64,000 nt of DNA from Porphyromonas catoniae ATCC 51270 (GTDB lineage Bacteria > Bacteroidota > Bacteroidia > Bacteroidales > Porphyromonadaceae). Both the position numbers and the translations under genes were made by a program. Location: contig NZ_JDFF01000024.1 of the NCBI RefSeq assembly GCF_000565015.1, positions 166,175-230,174 of the forward strand, in the 5' to 3' direction. The notes below the pieces were generated by a model, which saw nothing but the letters and a program-made list of their open reading frames with translations, was not told the DNA's origin and ran no database searches. Positions 43,692 through 53,792 of the stretch are shown here, piece after piece (the first letter of the stretch is position 1; the number at the start of each line of letters is the position of its first letter).

Positions 43692-44879
43692 GTGGACTAC
43701 CTACACCGCACACATACATACCTGCTTCGGCATGGTCGTACAGGACTTCAGCGCAGGCTGATGGATGAGATTAATTGGGAAGAGCGGATCATCGGTATTA
43801 AGGGCTCACGTGGTGTAGGGAAGACGACGTTCTTGCTAGACTATGCTCGCAGGCACTTTGCACCCACCTCTCCCGAGTGCCTATACATTAACCTTAACCA
43901 GTTTAGCTTTACCGTCCATTCGCTTGTAGACTTTGCTGGAGAGTTTGTGCGTAGTGGAGGGCGAACACTGCTCTTGGATCAAGTCTTTAAGTATCCGAAC
44001 TGGAACGAAGAGTTCAAGCAGTGCTATCACCTCTACCCTACACTACAAATTGTCTTCACGGCATCAGCGGTAATGAACCTCAATGAGGAGGATCCTGAGC
44101 TGGCAGCCATTGCTTCGGTGTATCACCTCGCAGGCTTTTCGCTGAGGGAATTCATTCACCTTGATAATGGGATTGTCTTGCCTACACTGACACTTGACGA
44201 TATCATGACTCGCACATCAGAGGTTGTCACAGAGATTACCCGCTCTGTCAACCCTGCTCTCTGGATGGATCGGTACCTTGAGTACGGCTATTATCCCTTT
44301 CATCTAGAGCCACGACTGTACTCAGAGAATCTTCTCAAGACGCTAAACATGACACTCGAGGTTGACCTACTCTTCATCAAGCAACTTGAGCAACGTCTAC
44401 TTCATAAACTCCGTAAGCTCATCTACCTAATAGCCCAGCAGCCCCCCCTCTCGATGCTCAATGTCTCTCAGCTAGCTGGCGAGATAGAGACCTCTCGTAC
44501 AACGGTCATGAACTACATCCGCTACCTATCAGACGCACGGGTACTACGCCCCGTCTTCAAGGTGGATGATACCGACTCAAAGAAGCCCGCCATGATCTAT
44601 TTAGGCAACCCCAACCTACACAACGTGCTAGCAGAGGGGACACTAGATCGCTCTGAACTCCTACGGACGTTTGTCTTTAACCAGCTCAGCAAGGGACATG
44701 AGTTCCGAATCGCATCTCGCTCCTCATTAGCCCTCTTCGAGATAGATGGGAAGTACCCTCTCCAGATCGAAGCTGAGCTGAGTGGTCGCTATCGAAGTGA
44801 CCGATACTACGTGCTGGAGTATGGTGACCTAAGCCGTGACAAGACCATTCCGATATGGCTCTTCGGCTTCCTCTACTAA
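43692..44879 (+). CDS. AAA_14/DUF4143-type ATPase with degenerate Walker B
   Basis: 395 residues: RRLMDEINWEERIIGIKGSRGVGKTTFLLDY gives a Walker A (38-45), then the family's KYPNW segment, a helical middle and a C-terminal winged-helix/DUF4143-like part (NVSQLAGEIETSRTTVMNYIRYLSDARVLRPV). The family's Walker B usually reads LxIDEVHKYPNW; here it is LLLDQVFKYPNW (D96, Q97), so the catalytic Glu is Gln, and the following sensor reads FTASAV where family members have FTGSS. ATP binding but weak hydrolysis is suggested. The GTG start keeps the family-like N-terminus; ATG (residue 24) would cut it. Function of the family is unknown. Confidence 0.75.
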   Translation: MDYLHRTHTYLLRHGRTGLQRRLMDEINWEERIIGIKGSRGVGKTTFLLDYARRHFAPTSPECLYINLNQFSFTVHSLVDFAGEFVRSGGRTLLLDQVFKYPNWNEEFKQCYHLYPTLQIVFTASAVMNLNEEDPELAAIASVYHLAGFSLREFIHLDNGIVLPTLTLDDIMTRTSEVVTEITRSVNPALWMDRYLEYGYYPFHLEPRLYSENLLKTLNMTLEVDLLFIKQLEQRLLHKLRKLIYLIAQQPPLSMLNVSQLAGEIETSRTTVMNYIRYLSDARVLRPVFKVDDTDSKKPAMIYLGNPNLHNVLAEGTLDRSELLRTFVFNQLSKGHEFRIASRSSLALFEIDGKYPLQIEAELSGRYRSDRYYVLEYGDLSRDKTIPIWLFGFLY

Positions 44880-44912
44880 TCATCTATTTTCTCTGCATAC
44901 ATTCTCCTATTG

Positions 44913-47132
44913 ATGACACGCACCCTAACATTCTCTACCCTATTTACCCTTGGGACCCTTACCCTATCAGCACAGAGACTGCCTGAGCTCTATCCACAGC
45001 CACACAAGGTAGAGCTTGGTAAGAAGATCCAAGCCCTTAGTCCCTCACAGCTTCATTTAGGCAAGGTACTTGATACCCTCACCCTACCCCAGATACACGC
45101 CCAGCGAGAATTATTCACGAAGGCACGTGTACAGCTAGGACTACGTGGAGAAGCCTCCCTTCGAGCCTATTCGTCAAAGGTCCCCAACCAAGAGGAGAGC
45201 TACTACCTTCAATTTGATAGCAAGAAGACCATCCTCGTAGGGGCAGACTCCATCGGCTTGTACTACGGACTCCAAACGCTCCGACAGCTGCTCTCCGAAG
45301 AGCGCATCCTCCCAAGCTGCACCATCACCGACAGCCCTGATGTAGCTCTGCGCGGTGTAGTCGAAGGCTTCTATGGTAACCCGTACAGCCATCGTGATCG
45401 TATTGAGCAGTTCAAGTTCTATGGACGCACGAAGCTCAATACCTATATATATGGTCCTAAGGATGACCCCTATCATAGAGAGAGGTGGCGTGAGCTCTAC
45501 CCCAGCGAAGAGCGTCAACGCATCGGTCAGCTTGTTTCAGAGGCACATAGTCGCGGTGTACTCTTCGTCTGGGCTATTCACCCTGGTCTAGACATCAAAT
45601 GGACGCAAGCTGATCGTGATGCTGTCGTACGAAAGTGCGAAGATATGTACCACCTAGGTGTACGCTCCTTCGCTGTCTTCTTCGATGATATTAGTGCTGA
45701 TGACGAGTCTGCTGGGCATCAAGCAGACCTCATGAACTACCTCTACGAACACTTCCAAAAGACAGGTATGCAGGTCAGCTCTCTTATCCTCTGTCCCACG
45801 CAATACAACCAAGCTTGGGCAAAGGGTAACTACCTAGACATCCTCGGCACAAAGATGCACCCCAAGATTGAGATCATGTGGACCGGCAAAACAGTCGTCA
45901 CGATGATTGACCGAGAGACGATGGAGTACGTAAACGGGCGTATCCGTCGTAAAGGTTATGTCTGGCTCAACTATCCCGTGACAGACTTTGCTGTAGATCA
46001 TTTACTTCTAGGGCCAATGAAGGGTAACGCCACGGATCTTACACCTCTACTCGGTGGCTTTGTAGCCAACCCAATGGAGTATGCAGAGGCGTCCAAAATC
46101 GCCATCTTTAGCGTAGCAGACTACCTTTGGAATATGAAAGCCTATGATGCTGATCGTGCCTGGGAAGGTGTAACCAAGGAGCTTTATCCGCAAGCCGTAG
46201 AAGAATTTCGTCGCTTTGCTCAGGATAATATTGATCCAGGAGCCAATGGTCATCGCTTTCGCCTCCCTGGAGAGTCTCGAGATTTCGTTCCCTACATTAG
46301 CCAGTTCAAAGAAGCCTATCTGAAAACAGGATCTGTCCCAAGTACTCTGCGACTGAAGCTAAGTAACCGCTTCGCCCTCATGGGAAACGATGCTCTAGTG
46401 GTTATGGCTAGTTATCACGATAGTCCTGCTCTCACCGAGGAATTACTTCCTTGGCTACAGGTCTACTACTTTATGTCCATGCAGGGACAAGCCCTCCTGA
46501 AGATGCAAGAAGAACTAGAGCAAGGGAACTATTCCTCCTTCATGAAGCTATATGATGCCCTTCACGAGGTAGAAGTAGAGCAATCTGCTATTCGCTCACG
46601 AGACTTCAAGGGTTCACTGAATGCCCCTTACCCCAAGCCTGCAAGCCAAGTAGTCGCTCCCTTCCTCTCTTGGCTCAAGCGACAGCTCTATGCACGCTAT
46701 CGTAAGGCATACACGTACCAAGTAGATAAGCTCCCTGCTCCACTAGTTGAAAGCGGCAAGTATTACGTTAAGGTCAAGGGTACTTACCTCACGAATAGCT
46801 CAGCAGGAGTCCAGCTGATTACTAAGGCCGATACCATCAATCCTCAGCGTCAAGTTTGGCTCATAGATTTCGATCAAGAGACGGGGCGCTACGTCCTAAC
46901 GAACGCTCAGGACCAGCAAGTCTTGACCTCATCCCTCAAGCTCACCAAGTCTGTAGATAAATCTCGGGATAGCTTTACGCTGCATCGCAATGAGTCAGGA
47001 TTCTTTGCCCTACAAAATGCAGAGGAAGCTCTTGCCTACATCTGGGGACTCAAAGATGGTAAGTTGCACATCAACTACCGCAAGACACCCCAGCCCGAGG
47101 ATTACCTCTTCGAGTTGCTTCCTACGGAGTAA
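44913..47132 (+). CDS. GH84 beta-N-acetylglucosaminidase, secreted
   Basis: 739 residues, signal peptide (about 1-20: RTLTFSTLFTLGTLTLSAQ), a GH20-like N-domain to about 140, then the GH84 barrel: RGVVEGFYGNPYSHRDRI (family start), YGPKDDPYHRERWRELYP, and VFFDDISADD with catalytic pair D258/D259. These enzymes remove GlcNAc from mucins, hyaluronan-like polymers or O-GlcNAc proteins by a substrate-assisted mechanism. C-terminal helical and beta regions complete the length, as in the Bacteroides enzyme. A TTG directly ahead of the ATG is ignored. Ends before a hairpin terminator. Confidence 0.93.
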   Translation: MTRTLTFSTLFTLGTLTLSAQRLPELYPQPHKVELGKKIQALSPSQLHLGKVLDTLTLPQIHAQRELFTKARVQLGLRGEASLRAYSSKVPNQEESYYLQFDSKKTILVGADSIGLYYGLQTLRQLLSEERILPSCTITDSPDVALRGVVEGFYGNPYSHRDRIEQFKFYGRTKLNTYIYGPKDDPYHRERWRELYPSEERQRIGQLVSEAHSRGVLFVWAIHPGLDIKWTQADRDAVVRKCEDMYHLGVRSFAVFFDDISADDESAGHQADLMNYLYEHFQKTGMQVSSLILCPTQYNQAWAKGNYLDILGTKMHPKIEIMWTGKTVVTMIDRETMEYVNGRIRRKGYVWLNYPVTDFAVDHLLLGPMKGNATDLTPLLGGFVANPMEYAEASKIAIFSVADYLWNMKAYDADRAWEGVTKELYPQAVEEFRRFAQDNIDPGANGHRFRLPGESRDFVPYISQFKEAYLKTGSVPSTLRLKLSNRFALMGNDALVVMASYHDSPALTEELLPWLQVYYFMSMQGQALLKMQEELEQGNYSSFMKLYDALHEVEVEQSAIRSRDFKGSLNAPYPKPASQVVAPFLSWLKRQLYARYRKAYTYQVDKLPAPLVESGKYYVKVKGTYLTNSSAGVQLITKADTINPQRQVWLIDFDQETGRYVLTNAQDQQVLTSSLKLTKSVDKSRDSFTLHRNESGFFALQNAEEALAYIWGLKDGKLHINYRKTPQPEDYLFELLPTE

Positions 47133-47247
47133 TTCTACACCTTGTCTCCTTTGCTTGTGCCTCTACTTCATTTACCTTTTCGGTAGGACATAAGCAGGGT
47201 CATCCCCCCTAGAGAGGGAAACAATTATCTATAAACCATAGCCAGCC

Positions 47248-47296
47248 CTCCTCCACACGCAAATGGACATTGTTCTGCTTGCGTATGGGGGAGGAG
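47248..47296 (+). terminator. Terminator-like hairpin after GH84 gene
   Basis: CTCCTCCACACGCAA (47248-47262) pairs imperfectly with TTGCGTATGGGGGAGGAG (47279-47296), followed by TTATTTT. Confidence 0.6.
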
Positions 47297-47432
47297 TTAT
47301 TTTACAATAAACTCTTGTTATATTACAAATATTTGTATCTTTCGGGTGTAAATTTGATAGATAAGCTCTAGACTGGTCACTCTTCTAGTGATAAGGAAGG
47401 GCTATTATTCATCCTCCAACAACGAACGTATA

Positions 47433-48398
47433 ATGAAGAAAACAAACGCCTTAGTCCTTGGCCTATCTGTTCTATCCCTCGGGATGCTCTCAAGCTGTCG
47501 CTCGAAATCGAATGAAGCTCCCACACCACCTACATCAGAATACCTTCAGGTCAAGCAGGAAACCAACTTCGATGAAACGGGTACTATACCCGAGAAGCAG
47601 GCCATTTACACCTATGATGCATCAGGAAAGACCGTAAAGGAGCAGTTCCTAACCTACAATACAGGCTTCCAGCGGTTCGAGCATAGTAGCTACCTGACCC
47701 ATAGTTACAATGGATCTGGTCTAGTTACGGAGACACTATCCTATGTCAACGCCTCTGGGGGCAGTCCAATACCTCCCGTATATAGGATTGATCGCAAGTT
47801 CAAGTATACATACACTGGGGAGCAGCTCACAAAGGAAGAGAGATATAACTTCGACATCCAAACAAACCAGCTTGTCCTGCAAAGTGAGAAAATCTATACG
47901 TGGGAGAATGGAAAAAAGAAAAAGTCCGTTGAGTATGTCTATGAGAACGGGCGACGTAGGGAGTATGCAAACGTGATCTATCGCTACGAGAATGGATTTG
48001 AGATCCAAGACCATCATAACGGACGTGAAGACTACCCCTCCTTCTCTCATGCGTATCGCTATGATGCCAATGGTAGAGTGGTCGAGGAGCGTACCAAGAA
48101 CTTTAGTCCTATCCTTGACGGGAATAATCAGCGTACAGGCCTAAGAGAGGTAAAGAACTACGTAGCAAATAAGGAATATAACAGCCTGGGACTTGTCACA
48201 TTTGAGAAGAGCATAGAGACCCAGTACAATGTCAGTGGACAGGTTGAGTCTGTCACCAAGCAGGAGACAACCTACATCTACTCTGGCCACGATAATCATG
48301 GCTACCCAACAAAGCTAGAGGTCAAGCTCAAGGAAGGCGATAATGCAGCTAAGACTGTAAGTCAATCTAAGTTTGAGAATACTTACGCTAGACGCTAG
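47433..48398 (+). CDS. Lipoprotein of unknown function
   Basis: 321 residues. Lipoprotein signal MKKTNALVLGLSVLSLGMLSSC with Cys at residue 22 or so. After a linker (SNEAPTPPTSEY) the protein is rich in Tyr, Glu and Lys with recurring Y-x-Y/T-x-x-G-x short units (YTYDASGKTVKEQF, YTYTGEQLTKEERY, YRYDANGRVVEER), resembling the YD-type strand repeats of surface proteins. The upstream in-frame 15 codons precede the signal peptide and were not used. A TAAATTTG (47349-47356) or TATCTTTC (47337-47344, TTG 19 nt upstream) could be its promoter. Function unknown; surface exposed likely. Confidence 0.75.
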   Translation: MKKTNALVLGLSVLSLGMLSSCRSKSNEAPTPPTSEYLQVKQETNFDETGTIPEKQAIYTYDASGKTVKEQFLTYNTGFQRFEHSSYLTHSYNGSGLVTETLSYVNASGGSPIPPVYRIDRKFKYTYTGEQLTKEERYNFDIQTNQLVLQSEKIYTWENGKKKKSVEYVYENGRRREYANVIYRYENGFEIQDHHNGREDYPSFSHAYRYDANGRVVEERTKNFSPILDGNNQRTGLREVKNYVANKEYNSLGLVTFEKSIETQYNVSGQVESVTKQETTYIYSGHDNHGYPTKLEVKLKEGDNAAKTVSQSKFENTYARR

Positions 48399-48461
48399 CA
48401 TTCATGCCAAAGGAGAGCACTGTAACATTACCTATACGGATAATCTATAGTTCTCTTTCAA

Positions 48462-48544
48462 AACCTCTAGAGTAATAGTGTAAAAGCTCTAGTGAATTCA
48501 TCTAAAAGCTCTAGAGTCTCCTCGAGGAGACTCTAGAGCTTTTT
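48462..48544 (+). repeat. Palindrome array A9 (4 units, 22-bp) ending as a terminator
   Basis: CTCTAG cores at 48465, 48487, 48509 and 48531, always 22 bp apart. The last two units and linker form a perfect 40-bp palindrome (48504-48543, centre CTCGAG), followed by T, giving GCTTTTT, so this part can act as intrinsic terminator for the lipoprotein gene. Confidence 0.9.
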
Positions 48545-48911
48545 CCTTCCCTCTTCCCTAGCGACCGAGATTAGGCCGTGGTTTTTACATAGAACACCAC
48601 CCTGTAGCTCTAGAAACAAATTAGGAAAGAAGTAGGATAGATACTTCAAAAAAAGAAGGTATAACCATTATATCAACTCGTTACCCTCCATTACAAACAC
48701 CTCTAAAACTAGTGCTTGACATGCGGGAATACATATTGTAAAGTAGCCACACACATCAAATAGATATAGAAACCCTAGCTTCCCCCTCACCCCATTGCTC
48801 TCCACTCTTTATCATATAGCCTTCCTCAAATATGACTTCATGTACAATATACAAGGGGCAAGAAGATGGTTTGAGAAGAGCTAATTCCATAGAGATTTGG
48901 GCTAAAAATCG

Positions 48912-48919
48912 TTTCTTTG
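48912..48919 (+). promoter_or_regulatory. Possible -7 box for pyrH
   Basis: TTTCTTTG differs from TAnnTTTG in one base; it lies 26 nt before the ATG and argues for the short form of pyrH. Confidence 0.4.
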
Positions 48920-48945
48920 CACTACAATCTACAAGTATAAAAGAA

Positions 48946-49656
48946 ATGAATAGCTTCAGACGTGTGCTACTCAAGCTCAGTGGCGAATCCCTAATGGGTA
49001 CCAAGCAGTATGGTATAGATACCGACCGCCTCAGAGACTATGCGCAGGATATACAATCCGCCGTAGAGATGGGGATCCAAGTAGCGATTGTCATCGGTGG
49101 AGGCAATATCTTCCGCGGTCTGAGTGGTGCAGCTCAGGGCTTTGACCGGGTGCAAGGCGACCAGATGGGGATGCTTGCTACCGTAATCAATAGCCTAGCA
49201 CTTAGCTCTGCCCTCTCCGCTCGTGGGGTGAAGAATAGAGTTTTGACGGCCATACGGATGGAGCCCATTGGAGAATTCTATGCCAAGCGTCGTGCCATCG
49301 ATGCCCTAGAGGCTGGCGAGGTCGTTATCCTCTCTGGGGGGACAGGCAATCCCTTCTTCACTACGGATACAGGCTCGTCCCTACGTGGCATTGAGCTGGA
49401 GGCAGATGTGATGCTTAAAGGGACGCGTGTGGATGGCATCTACACAGCAGACCCAGAGAAGGATCCAACCGCAACTAAGTTTGACCGCATCACCTATGAT
49501 GAGATCTACAACAGAGGGCTGAAGGTAATGGATCTGACTGCTACGACGATGTGCCGAGAGAATAACCTCCCGATCATTGTCTTCGATATGGATACCCCAG
49601 GTAATCTATTGAGGGTACTTCGCGGGGAGTCTATCGGTACCTATGTAGGTTTCTAA
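48946..49656 (+). CDS. pyrH: Uridylate kinase
   Basis: UMP kinase, 236 residues: RVLLKLSGESLMG (phosphate loop), VIGGGNIFRG, DQMGMLATVINSLAL, GEVVILSGGTGNPFFTTDT, LKGTRVDGIY. The ATG at 48946 starts the usual N-terminus; an in-frame ATG 38 codons upstream is before the -7-like box. It forms a run with frr and rsgA, common in Bacteroidota. It makes UDP for all pyrimidine nucleotides and is inhibited by UTP in relatives. Confidence 0.95.
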   Translation: MNSFRRVLLKLSGESLMGTKQYGIDTDRLRDYAQDIQSAVEMGIQVAIVIGGGNIFRGLSGAAQGFDRVQGDQMGMLATVINSLALSSALSARGVKNRVLTAIRMEPIGEFYAKRRAIDALEAGEVVILSGGTGNPFFTTDTGSSLRGIELEADVMLKGTRVDGIYTADPEKDPTATKFDRITYDEIYNRGLKVMDLTATTMCRENNLPIIVFDMDTPGNLLRVLRGESIGTYVGF

Positions 49657-49707
49657 CCAAAGGTGCTGAACCAAGAAGTATATGCAATAACAAAACAACT
49701 AAACGAT

Positions 49708-50271
49708 ATGAGCGAACTAAAAGACCTTATTGCGCAAGCAGGCGCACAGATGGAGAAGACCGTTGAGCATTTAGAAGAAGCCCTTGCCCGTGTACGAGCA
49801 GGGAAGGCAAATATCAAGATCCTCGATGGGATTATGGTCGAGTACTACGGTAGCCTCGTTCCTCTCACTCAGGTAGGTACAGTCACTGTCCCCGATGCTA
49901 AGAGTATTGTCATCACACCTTGGGAGAAGGGGATTATCCGAGATATAGAGCGTGCCATCATCAACTCTCCTCTTGGCATCACCCCTGAGAATAATGGTGA
50001 AGTTGTCCGCCTAGGTATTCCTCCTCTCACAGAGGATCGCCGCAGAGAACTCGTTAAACAGGTAAAGGCTGACACAGAGACGGCTAAGGTAAGTATCCGC
50101 AACGCCCGCCGTGACACCAATGAGCTTATTAAGAAGAGTATCAAGGCTGATAATACCCCTGAGGATGTAGCTAAGGATGCCGAGGCTGATGTACAGAAGC
50201 TACACGACCGCTACATTAAGAGAGTAGACGAACTCTTCGCAGCTAAGGAGAAGGAAATCATGACCGTCTAG
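49708..50271 (+). CDS. frr: Ribosome recycling factor
   Basis: 187 residues, all-helical plus beta domain, splits ribosomes after termination together with [74 protein letters not shown] are the family motifs. Start MSELKDL at 49708; 15 codons further upstream in frame is extra. Follows pyrH after 51 nt and precedes rsgA by about 50 nt. Confidence 0.95.
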   Translation: MSELKDLIAQAGAQMEKTVEHLEEALARVRAGKANIKILDGIMVEYYGSLVPLTQVGTVTVPDAKSIVITPWEKGIIRDIERAIINSPLGITPENNGEVVRLGIPPLTEDRRRELVKQVKADTETAKVSIRNARRDTNELIKKSIKADNTPEDVAKDAEADVQKLHDRYIKRVDELFAAKEKEIMTV

Positions 50272-50321
50272 GGTCTGATGATTTCCTTTAGCTATAGCAC
50301 AGACTCTCCGAGTACCCTCTA

Positions 50322-51272
50322 GTGACAGGGCTAGTTATCAAGAACACAGGGAGCCACTACATCGTCCTCACAGAGGATGGTGTAGAGCGTCCGTGCCTTG
50401 CCAAGGGTAATCTACGCCTACGTGGCATTCGCTCTACAAATCCAATCGTTGTAGGCGACCACGTCATCATTGAGCAGAGCAAAGGGCAAGCAGACGAGGA
50501 GGCCCACTACATCTGCGATATTCTCCCCCGTCGGAACTACATCATTCGCCGTGCGGCAAACCTCTCCAAGGAGTCACACATCTTAGCTGCTAACCTTGAT
50601 GCCTCCTTCCTCGTCTGTACAGTAGTAGCTCCCGAGACCAGCACGACGTTTATTGACCGCTTCCTTGCTACTGCCGAGGCCTATCGTGTCCCGACAGAAC
50701 TTGTATTTAACAAGATAGACCTTTATACTCCTGAGGACACAGCCTATATGCATGAGCTGATTGAGCTCTATACGCAGATAGGCTATCCCTGTCATAAGGT
50801 ATCAGCTACCACAGGTGAAGGAATCTCAGAGCTAACACAGCGTCTATCAGGGCAGATAACTCTCTTCAGTGGGCACTCGGGCGTAGGGAAAAGCACCTTG
50901 ATCAATCGTCTCATACCAAGAGCAGAGCTTAAGACAGGAAATATCTCGTTAGCTCACTTCAAGGGGATGCACACCACAACCTTCTCTCAGATGCTTCCTC
51001 TCCCCCACTCTAATGGTTACCTTATTGACACCCCAGGGATCAAAGGCTTCGGTACGCTTGAGATGAGGGGACAAGAGGTATCTCATTATTTCCCTGAGAT
51101 CTTCCGCTTCAGTGAAGGCTGTCGCTTCAACAACTGTACACATACGCATGAGCCTGGCTGTGCCGTACGTGAAGCCCTAGAGCAAGGCTCTATTGCTCCC
51201 TCACGATATACCAGCTACCTCGGTATCCTCGAGGATGAAGAGGGGAACAAGTACCGCCCTGAATACAAATAA
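50322..51272 (+). CDS. rsgA: Ribosome small subunit-dependent GTPase A
   Basis: 316 residues, circularly permuted GTPase acting in 30S maturation. Order: OB-fold ([12 protein letters not shown]), G4 FNKID before G1 [14 protein letters not shown]3 DTPGIKG, then the zinc domain [14 protein letters not shown]. Start is GTG at 50322; no ATG nearby fits. A terminator pair follows (51431-51470). Confidence 0.93.
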   Translation: MTGLVIKNTGSHYIVLTEDGVERPCLAKGNLRLRGIRSTNPIVVGDHVIIEQSKGQADEEAHYICDILPRRNYIIRRAANLSKESHILAANLDASFLVCTVVAPETSTTFIDRFLATAEAYRVPTELVFNKIDLYTPEDTAYMHELIELYTQIGYPCHKVSATTGEGISELTQRLSGQITLFSGHSGVGKSTLINRLIPRAELKTGNISLAHFKGMHTTTFSQMLPLPHSNGYLIDTPGIKGFGTLEMRGQEVSHYFPEIFRFSEGCRFNNCTHTHEPGCAVREALEQGSIAPSRYTSYLGILEDEEGNKYRPEYK

Positions 51273-51411
51273 TCACACTTTACCCTTCGGGCCTACCTCC
51301 CTGTGCATCGTAGGCAAAGCCTTGGTCTCTAGGAGTGACCATTCCTCTGGCATCCCAACATGTGGCCTTAGGCATAGTTACAGCATAAAGTAGAACTTAC
51401 CCAAAATATAT

Positions 51412-51429
51412 TTTATGTATATACATAAA
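51412..51429. repeat. 18-bp perfect palindrome
   Basis: TTTATGTATATACATAAA, directly before the terminator hairpin; function unknown. Confidence 0.6.
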
Positions 51430-51430
51430 T

Positions 51431-51475
51431 AAATTTAGGTATATAGAAATTTTAGTATATACCTAAATTTTTTGC
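51431..51475 (+). terminator. Terminator after rsgA
   Basis: AAATTTAGGTATATA (51431-51445) pairs perfectly with 51456-51470; followed by TTT. A+T-rich stem but long. Confidence 0.6.
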
Positions 51476-51549
51476 TCTGTAATAGTACGATGGCAACACT
51501 AAAGTTTCCGCCTTCAGATGGCGGCATAGGGATCTAATCCCCTCTTGCC

Positions 51550-51597
51550 ATAAACGACGCCCCCAACCTGCTGTCGCAGGTTGGGGGCGTCGTTTAT
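51550..51597 (-). terminator. G+C-rich hairpin between convergent rsgA and PPTase genes
   Basis: A perfect 21-bp stem (51550-51570 with 51577-51597) around CTGTCG; about 130 bp beyond the PPTase stop, with T's at its far side. Probably terminates minus-strand transcription. Confidence 0.65.
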
Positions 51598-51728
51598 GAG
51601 CCTACATGAAGAGGTAAAACAAGAAAGAGGTAAGAGAGATACGAAAGAGCAACTGAAAGCAACCCAAGCATAACCTACCTCTCGGCTACCAGCTCATGAC
51701 AATACTATGTGTTTCACACACCTATCCC

Positions 51729-52484
51729 CTACTCTCGCGTCCAGCAATAGGTGAGGAGAAAATCATCGTAGAGGTTGAAGGAAAGGGGAACGAGGCGAGA
51801 AGAGGAGGAAGAGGCTTCAAAAGTAAGTAAGCCCGAAGAGATGGGGCGAAAGTCCGAGGGAGAAGACTGAGCAGGCGTAGCAAGAGAGGGACAGTAGCTA
51901 CCGCGAAGAGCAGGATGGGGAGCAGAGGGAAACAGGCCAATACGTCTTGACGCAGAGGGAAGAAGAGAAAAATCCCTCAGGCGGAAGTCAAGAAGCGACT
52001 GTGAGGGGGGCTGGAGGAGCTTGAAAAGGGCTTCCTTAGCAGACCAAAGGAGCGTCAAAGCCGTCAGTTCGTCGGAAATACAGGGGAGGAGCATGGGAAG
52101 CTCGTCATCATGGAGGTACTTTGTCTGCACTCGGAGGAGCTGGGGACGCCTTCGCTCAACATCAACACCAAGACGATATGTGCTTGGGGCAAGGAGGACT
52201 GCCACCACGCCCGCTGCATGGCTGATGCTGATACTCTTCTCTGGGTGCTGTGGAAGGAAAGGAGCCCCCGAAGGATGATGAGCCAGTTCGGGCGGGGAAG
52301 GCAGGGACAGAGCCTCTTGGATGAGGTGAAGGATAAGTTGCCTTTCTCTATCCAGCTGTTCCCTCCTTCCCTTGCTTAGCCGTTCTTCCCCTCCCTCGGA
52401 GACGAAGCGACAGAGATAAAGGGCTATCCCATCGGGTAGCCCTTCTACTTGCTCTATCTGTACACTGCTAGCTTGAGGCAACAT
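51729..52484 (-). CDS. 4'-phosphopantetheinyl transferase superfamily protein
   Basis: 251 residues. Adds phosphopantetheine to carrier proteins. Visible: YRLGVDVERRRPQLLRV (GVD-x-E metal ligands) and LLWSAKEALFKLL (W-x-x-KEA with K and E), as in Sfp-type enzymes with an N-terminal helper half (1-100). The C-terminal 80 residues are Ser/Pro-rich and low in conservation. An earlier ATG (52580) lies within gld[14 protein letters not shown] at 52484 overlaps gldE by 17 nt. It follows gldE as in related genomes. Its carrier protein (ACP or others) cannot be told from the sequence. Confidence 0.84.
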   Translation of the reverse strand: MLPQASSVQIEQVEGLPDGIALYLCRFVSEGGEERLSKGRREQLDRERQLILHLIQEALSLPSPPELAHHPSGAPFLPQHPEKSISISHAAGVVAVLLAPSTYRLGVDVERRRPQLLRVQTKYLHDDELPMLLPCISDELTALTLLWSAKEALFKLLQPPSQSLLDFRLRDFSLLPSASRRIGLFPSAPHPALRGSYCPSLATPAQSSPSDFRPISSGLLTFEASSSSSRLVPLSFNLYDDFLLTYCWTRE

Positions 52485-53781
52485 CAGATGCTGGTGGAGG
52501 AATGATTTGCACTTCGGTGATACGAAACTTCTCCAGCGAAGTGACACGAAACTGCCAACCCTCCGTCCTAACGACATCACCCTTACGTGGGAGGTCTTGC
52601 TTCAGCTCCAGCACAAGGCCACCGAGAGTATCTACTTGGTCTTCGCTCTTGCCAAACGTACCAGGCTCTAGGTCGAGGGCGCGCAGGACATCGGTCAGAG
52701 GCGTACCTCCCTCGAAGAGATAGCTCCCGTCAGGCAAACGTTTGTAGGGCAGTTCGTCCTCATCATATTCGTCCGTGATCTCACCGACAATCTCCTCCAG
52801 CAGATCTTCCATTGTTACGATGCCACTTGTACCACCATATTCGTCCACGACCACGGCGATGTGCTTCTTCGTGCTACGGAATTCCTCCAAGAGGTCATCG
52901 AGGGGCTTATTCTCAGGGATGAAGTATGCCTCTCGGATCAAGCCTCGCCAATCAAAATCTGCGTCCTTGCTCTTGTGCGGAATGAGGTCCTTCAGATAGA
53001 GGATACCCTTGATGTTGTCCTCAGAGCCCTCATAAACGGGGATGCGCGAGTAGCCACACTCGACAGCGAAAGAGAGCATACGGTGGAAATCCCACGATAT
53101 ATCTATGTCGGTCATATCGACACGAGGCACCATAATCTCAGAGGCTGTCTTATGATGGAAGTTGATGATTTCCTCGAAGAGTTCCTTCTCCTCGGGCTCG
53201 TGTCCCTCCAGTAGGTCTACAGCCTGCGAGAGTTCATCTACCGAGAGATCGTACTTCCGAGGTTGCATGCGACGTGTCACAAGGCTTGTGGAGCGCATGA
53301 GGAAGCTCGAGAAGGGATACAGGAGACGAGAGACAATGCGCATCTTCCCCGAGGAAAAGCGACTAAAGGCAAGAGGTCTCGCCTGAGCATAAACCTTGGG
53401 GATGATTTCGCCGAAGAGCAAGAGCAGGAGTGTCAAGATGACGGTCTGCACGATGAAGCCCAGAGCAGGAGCCGAGGAAAAGTCGAAGATCAAGCTGAAG
53501 GCATAGCCCGTGAGGATGACGATTGCCACATTGACGAGATTATTGCCAATGAGGATGGTTGCTAGGAGCCTCTCCGTATCCTTTAACAGGTCAAGGAGGG
53601 CTGGGTCTGCGGGGTCTTCCTCCTCCTTAATCGCATCGATATCCGAGGGAGAAAGCGAAAAGAATGCGACCTCGGATGAGGACATAAAGCCCGAGAGAAT
53701 GAGGAGCAAGCCACTGACAGCCAGTGCTATCCACGCCGAGAGGGCAATATCGGGGTTGATGATATGGTTAAATGTTTCCAA
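52468..53781 (-). CDS. gldE: GldE-like CNNM/CBS-domain membrane protein
   Basis: 437 residues: a DUF21/CNNM membrane part with four helices (13-33, 70-90, 100-125, 140-160, including [14 protein letters not shown]), a tandem CBS pair (about 210-330: [61 protein letters not shown]) and a C-terminal CorC_HlyC domain. The family is called GldE near gliding/secretion genes of Bacteroidota, where it supports GldD; others are Mg/Co transporters. The start is TTG at 53781; later ATG would remove part of the first helix. A PPTase gene overlaps its end. Confidence 0.85.
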   Translation of the reverse strand: METFNHIINPDIALSAWIALAVSGLLLILSGFMSSSEVAFFSLSPSDIDAIKEEEDPADPALLDLLKDTERLLATILIGNNLVNVAIVILTGYAFSLIFDFSSAPALGFIVQTVILTLLLLLFGEIIPKVYAQARPLAFSRFSSGKMRIVSRLLYPFSSFLMRSTSLVTRRMQPRKYDLSVDELSQAVDLLEGHEPEEKELFEEIINFHHKTASEIMVPRVDMTDIDISWDFHRMLSFAVECGYSRIPVYEGSEDNIKGILYLKDLIPHKSKDADFDWRGLIREAYFIPENKPLDDLLEEFRSTKKHIAVVVDEYGGTSGIVTMEDLLEEIVGEITDEYDEDELPYKRLPDGSYLFEGGTPLTDVLRALDLEPGTFGKSEDQVDTLGGLVLELKQDLPRKGDVVRTEGWQFRVTSLEKFRITEVQIIPPPASDVASS

Positions 53782-53792
53782 GAGGGATCTTA

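Larger units (their letters stand above)
48399..48945. other. Intergenic region with array A9
   Basis: Between the lipoprotein stop and the pyrH start. Contains array A9, whose last palindrome ends in T5. Further right no gene; an upstream in-frame extension of pyrH lies in 48832-48945 and was rejected. Confidence 0.5.
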
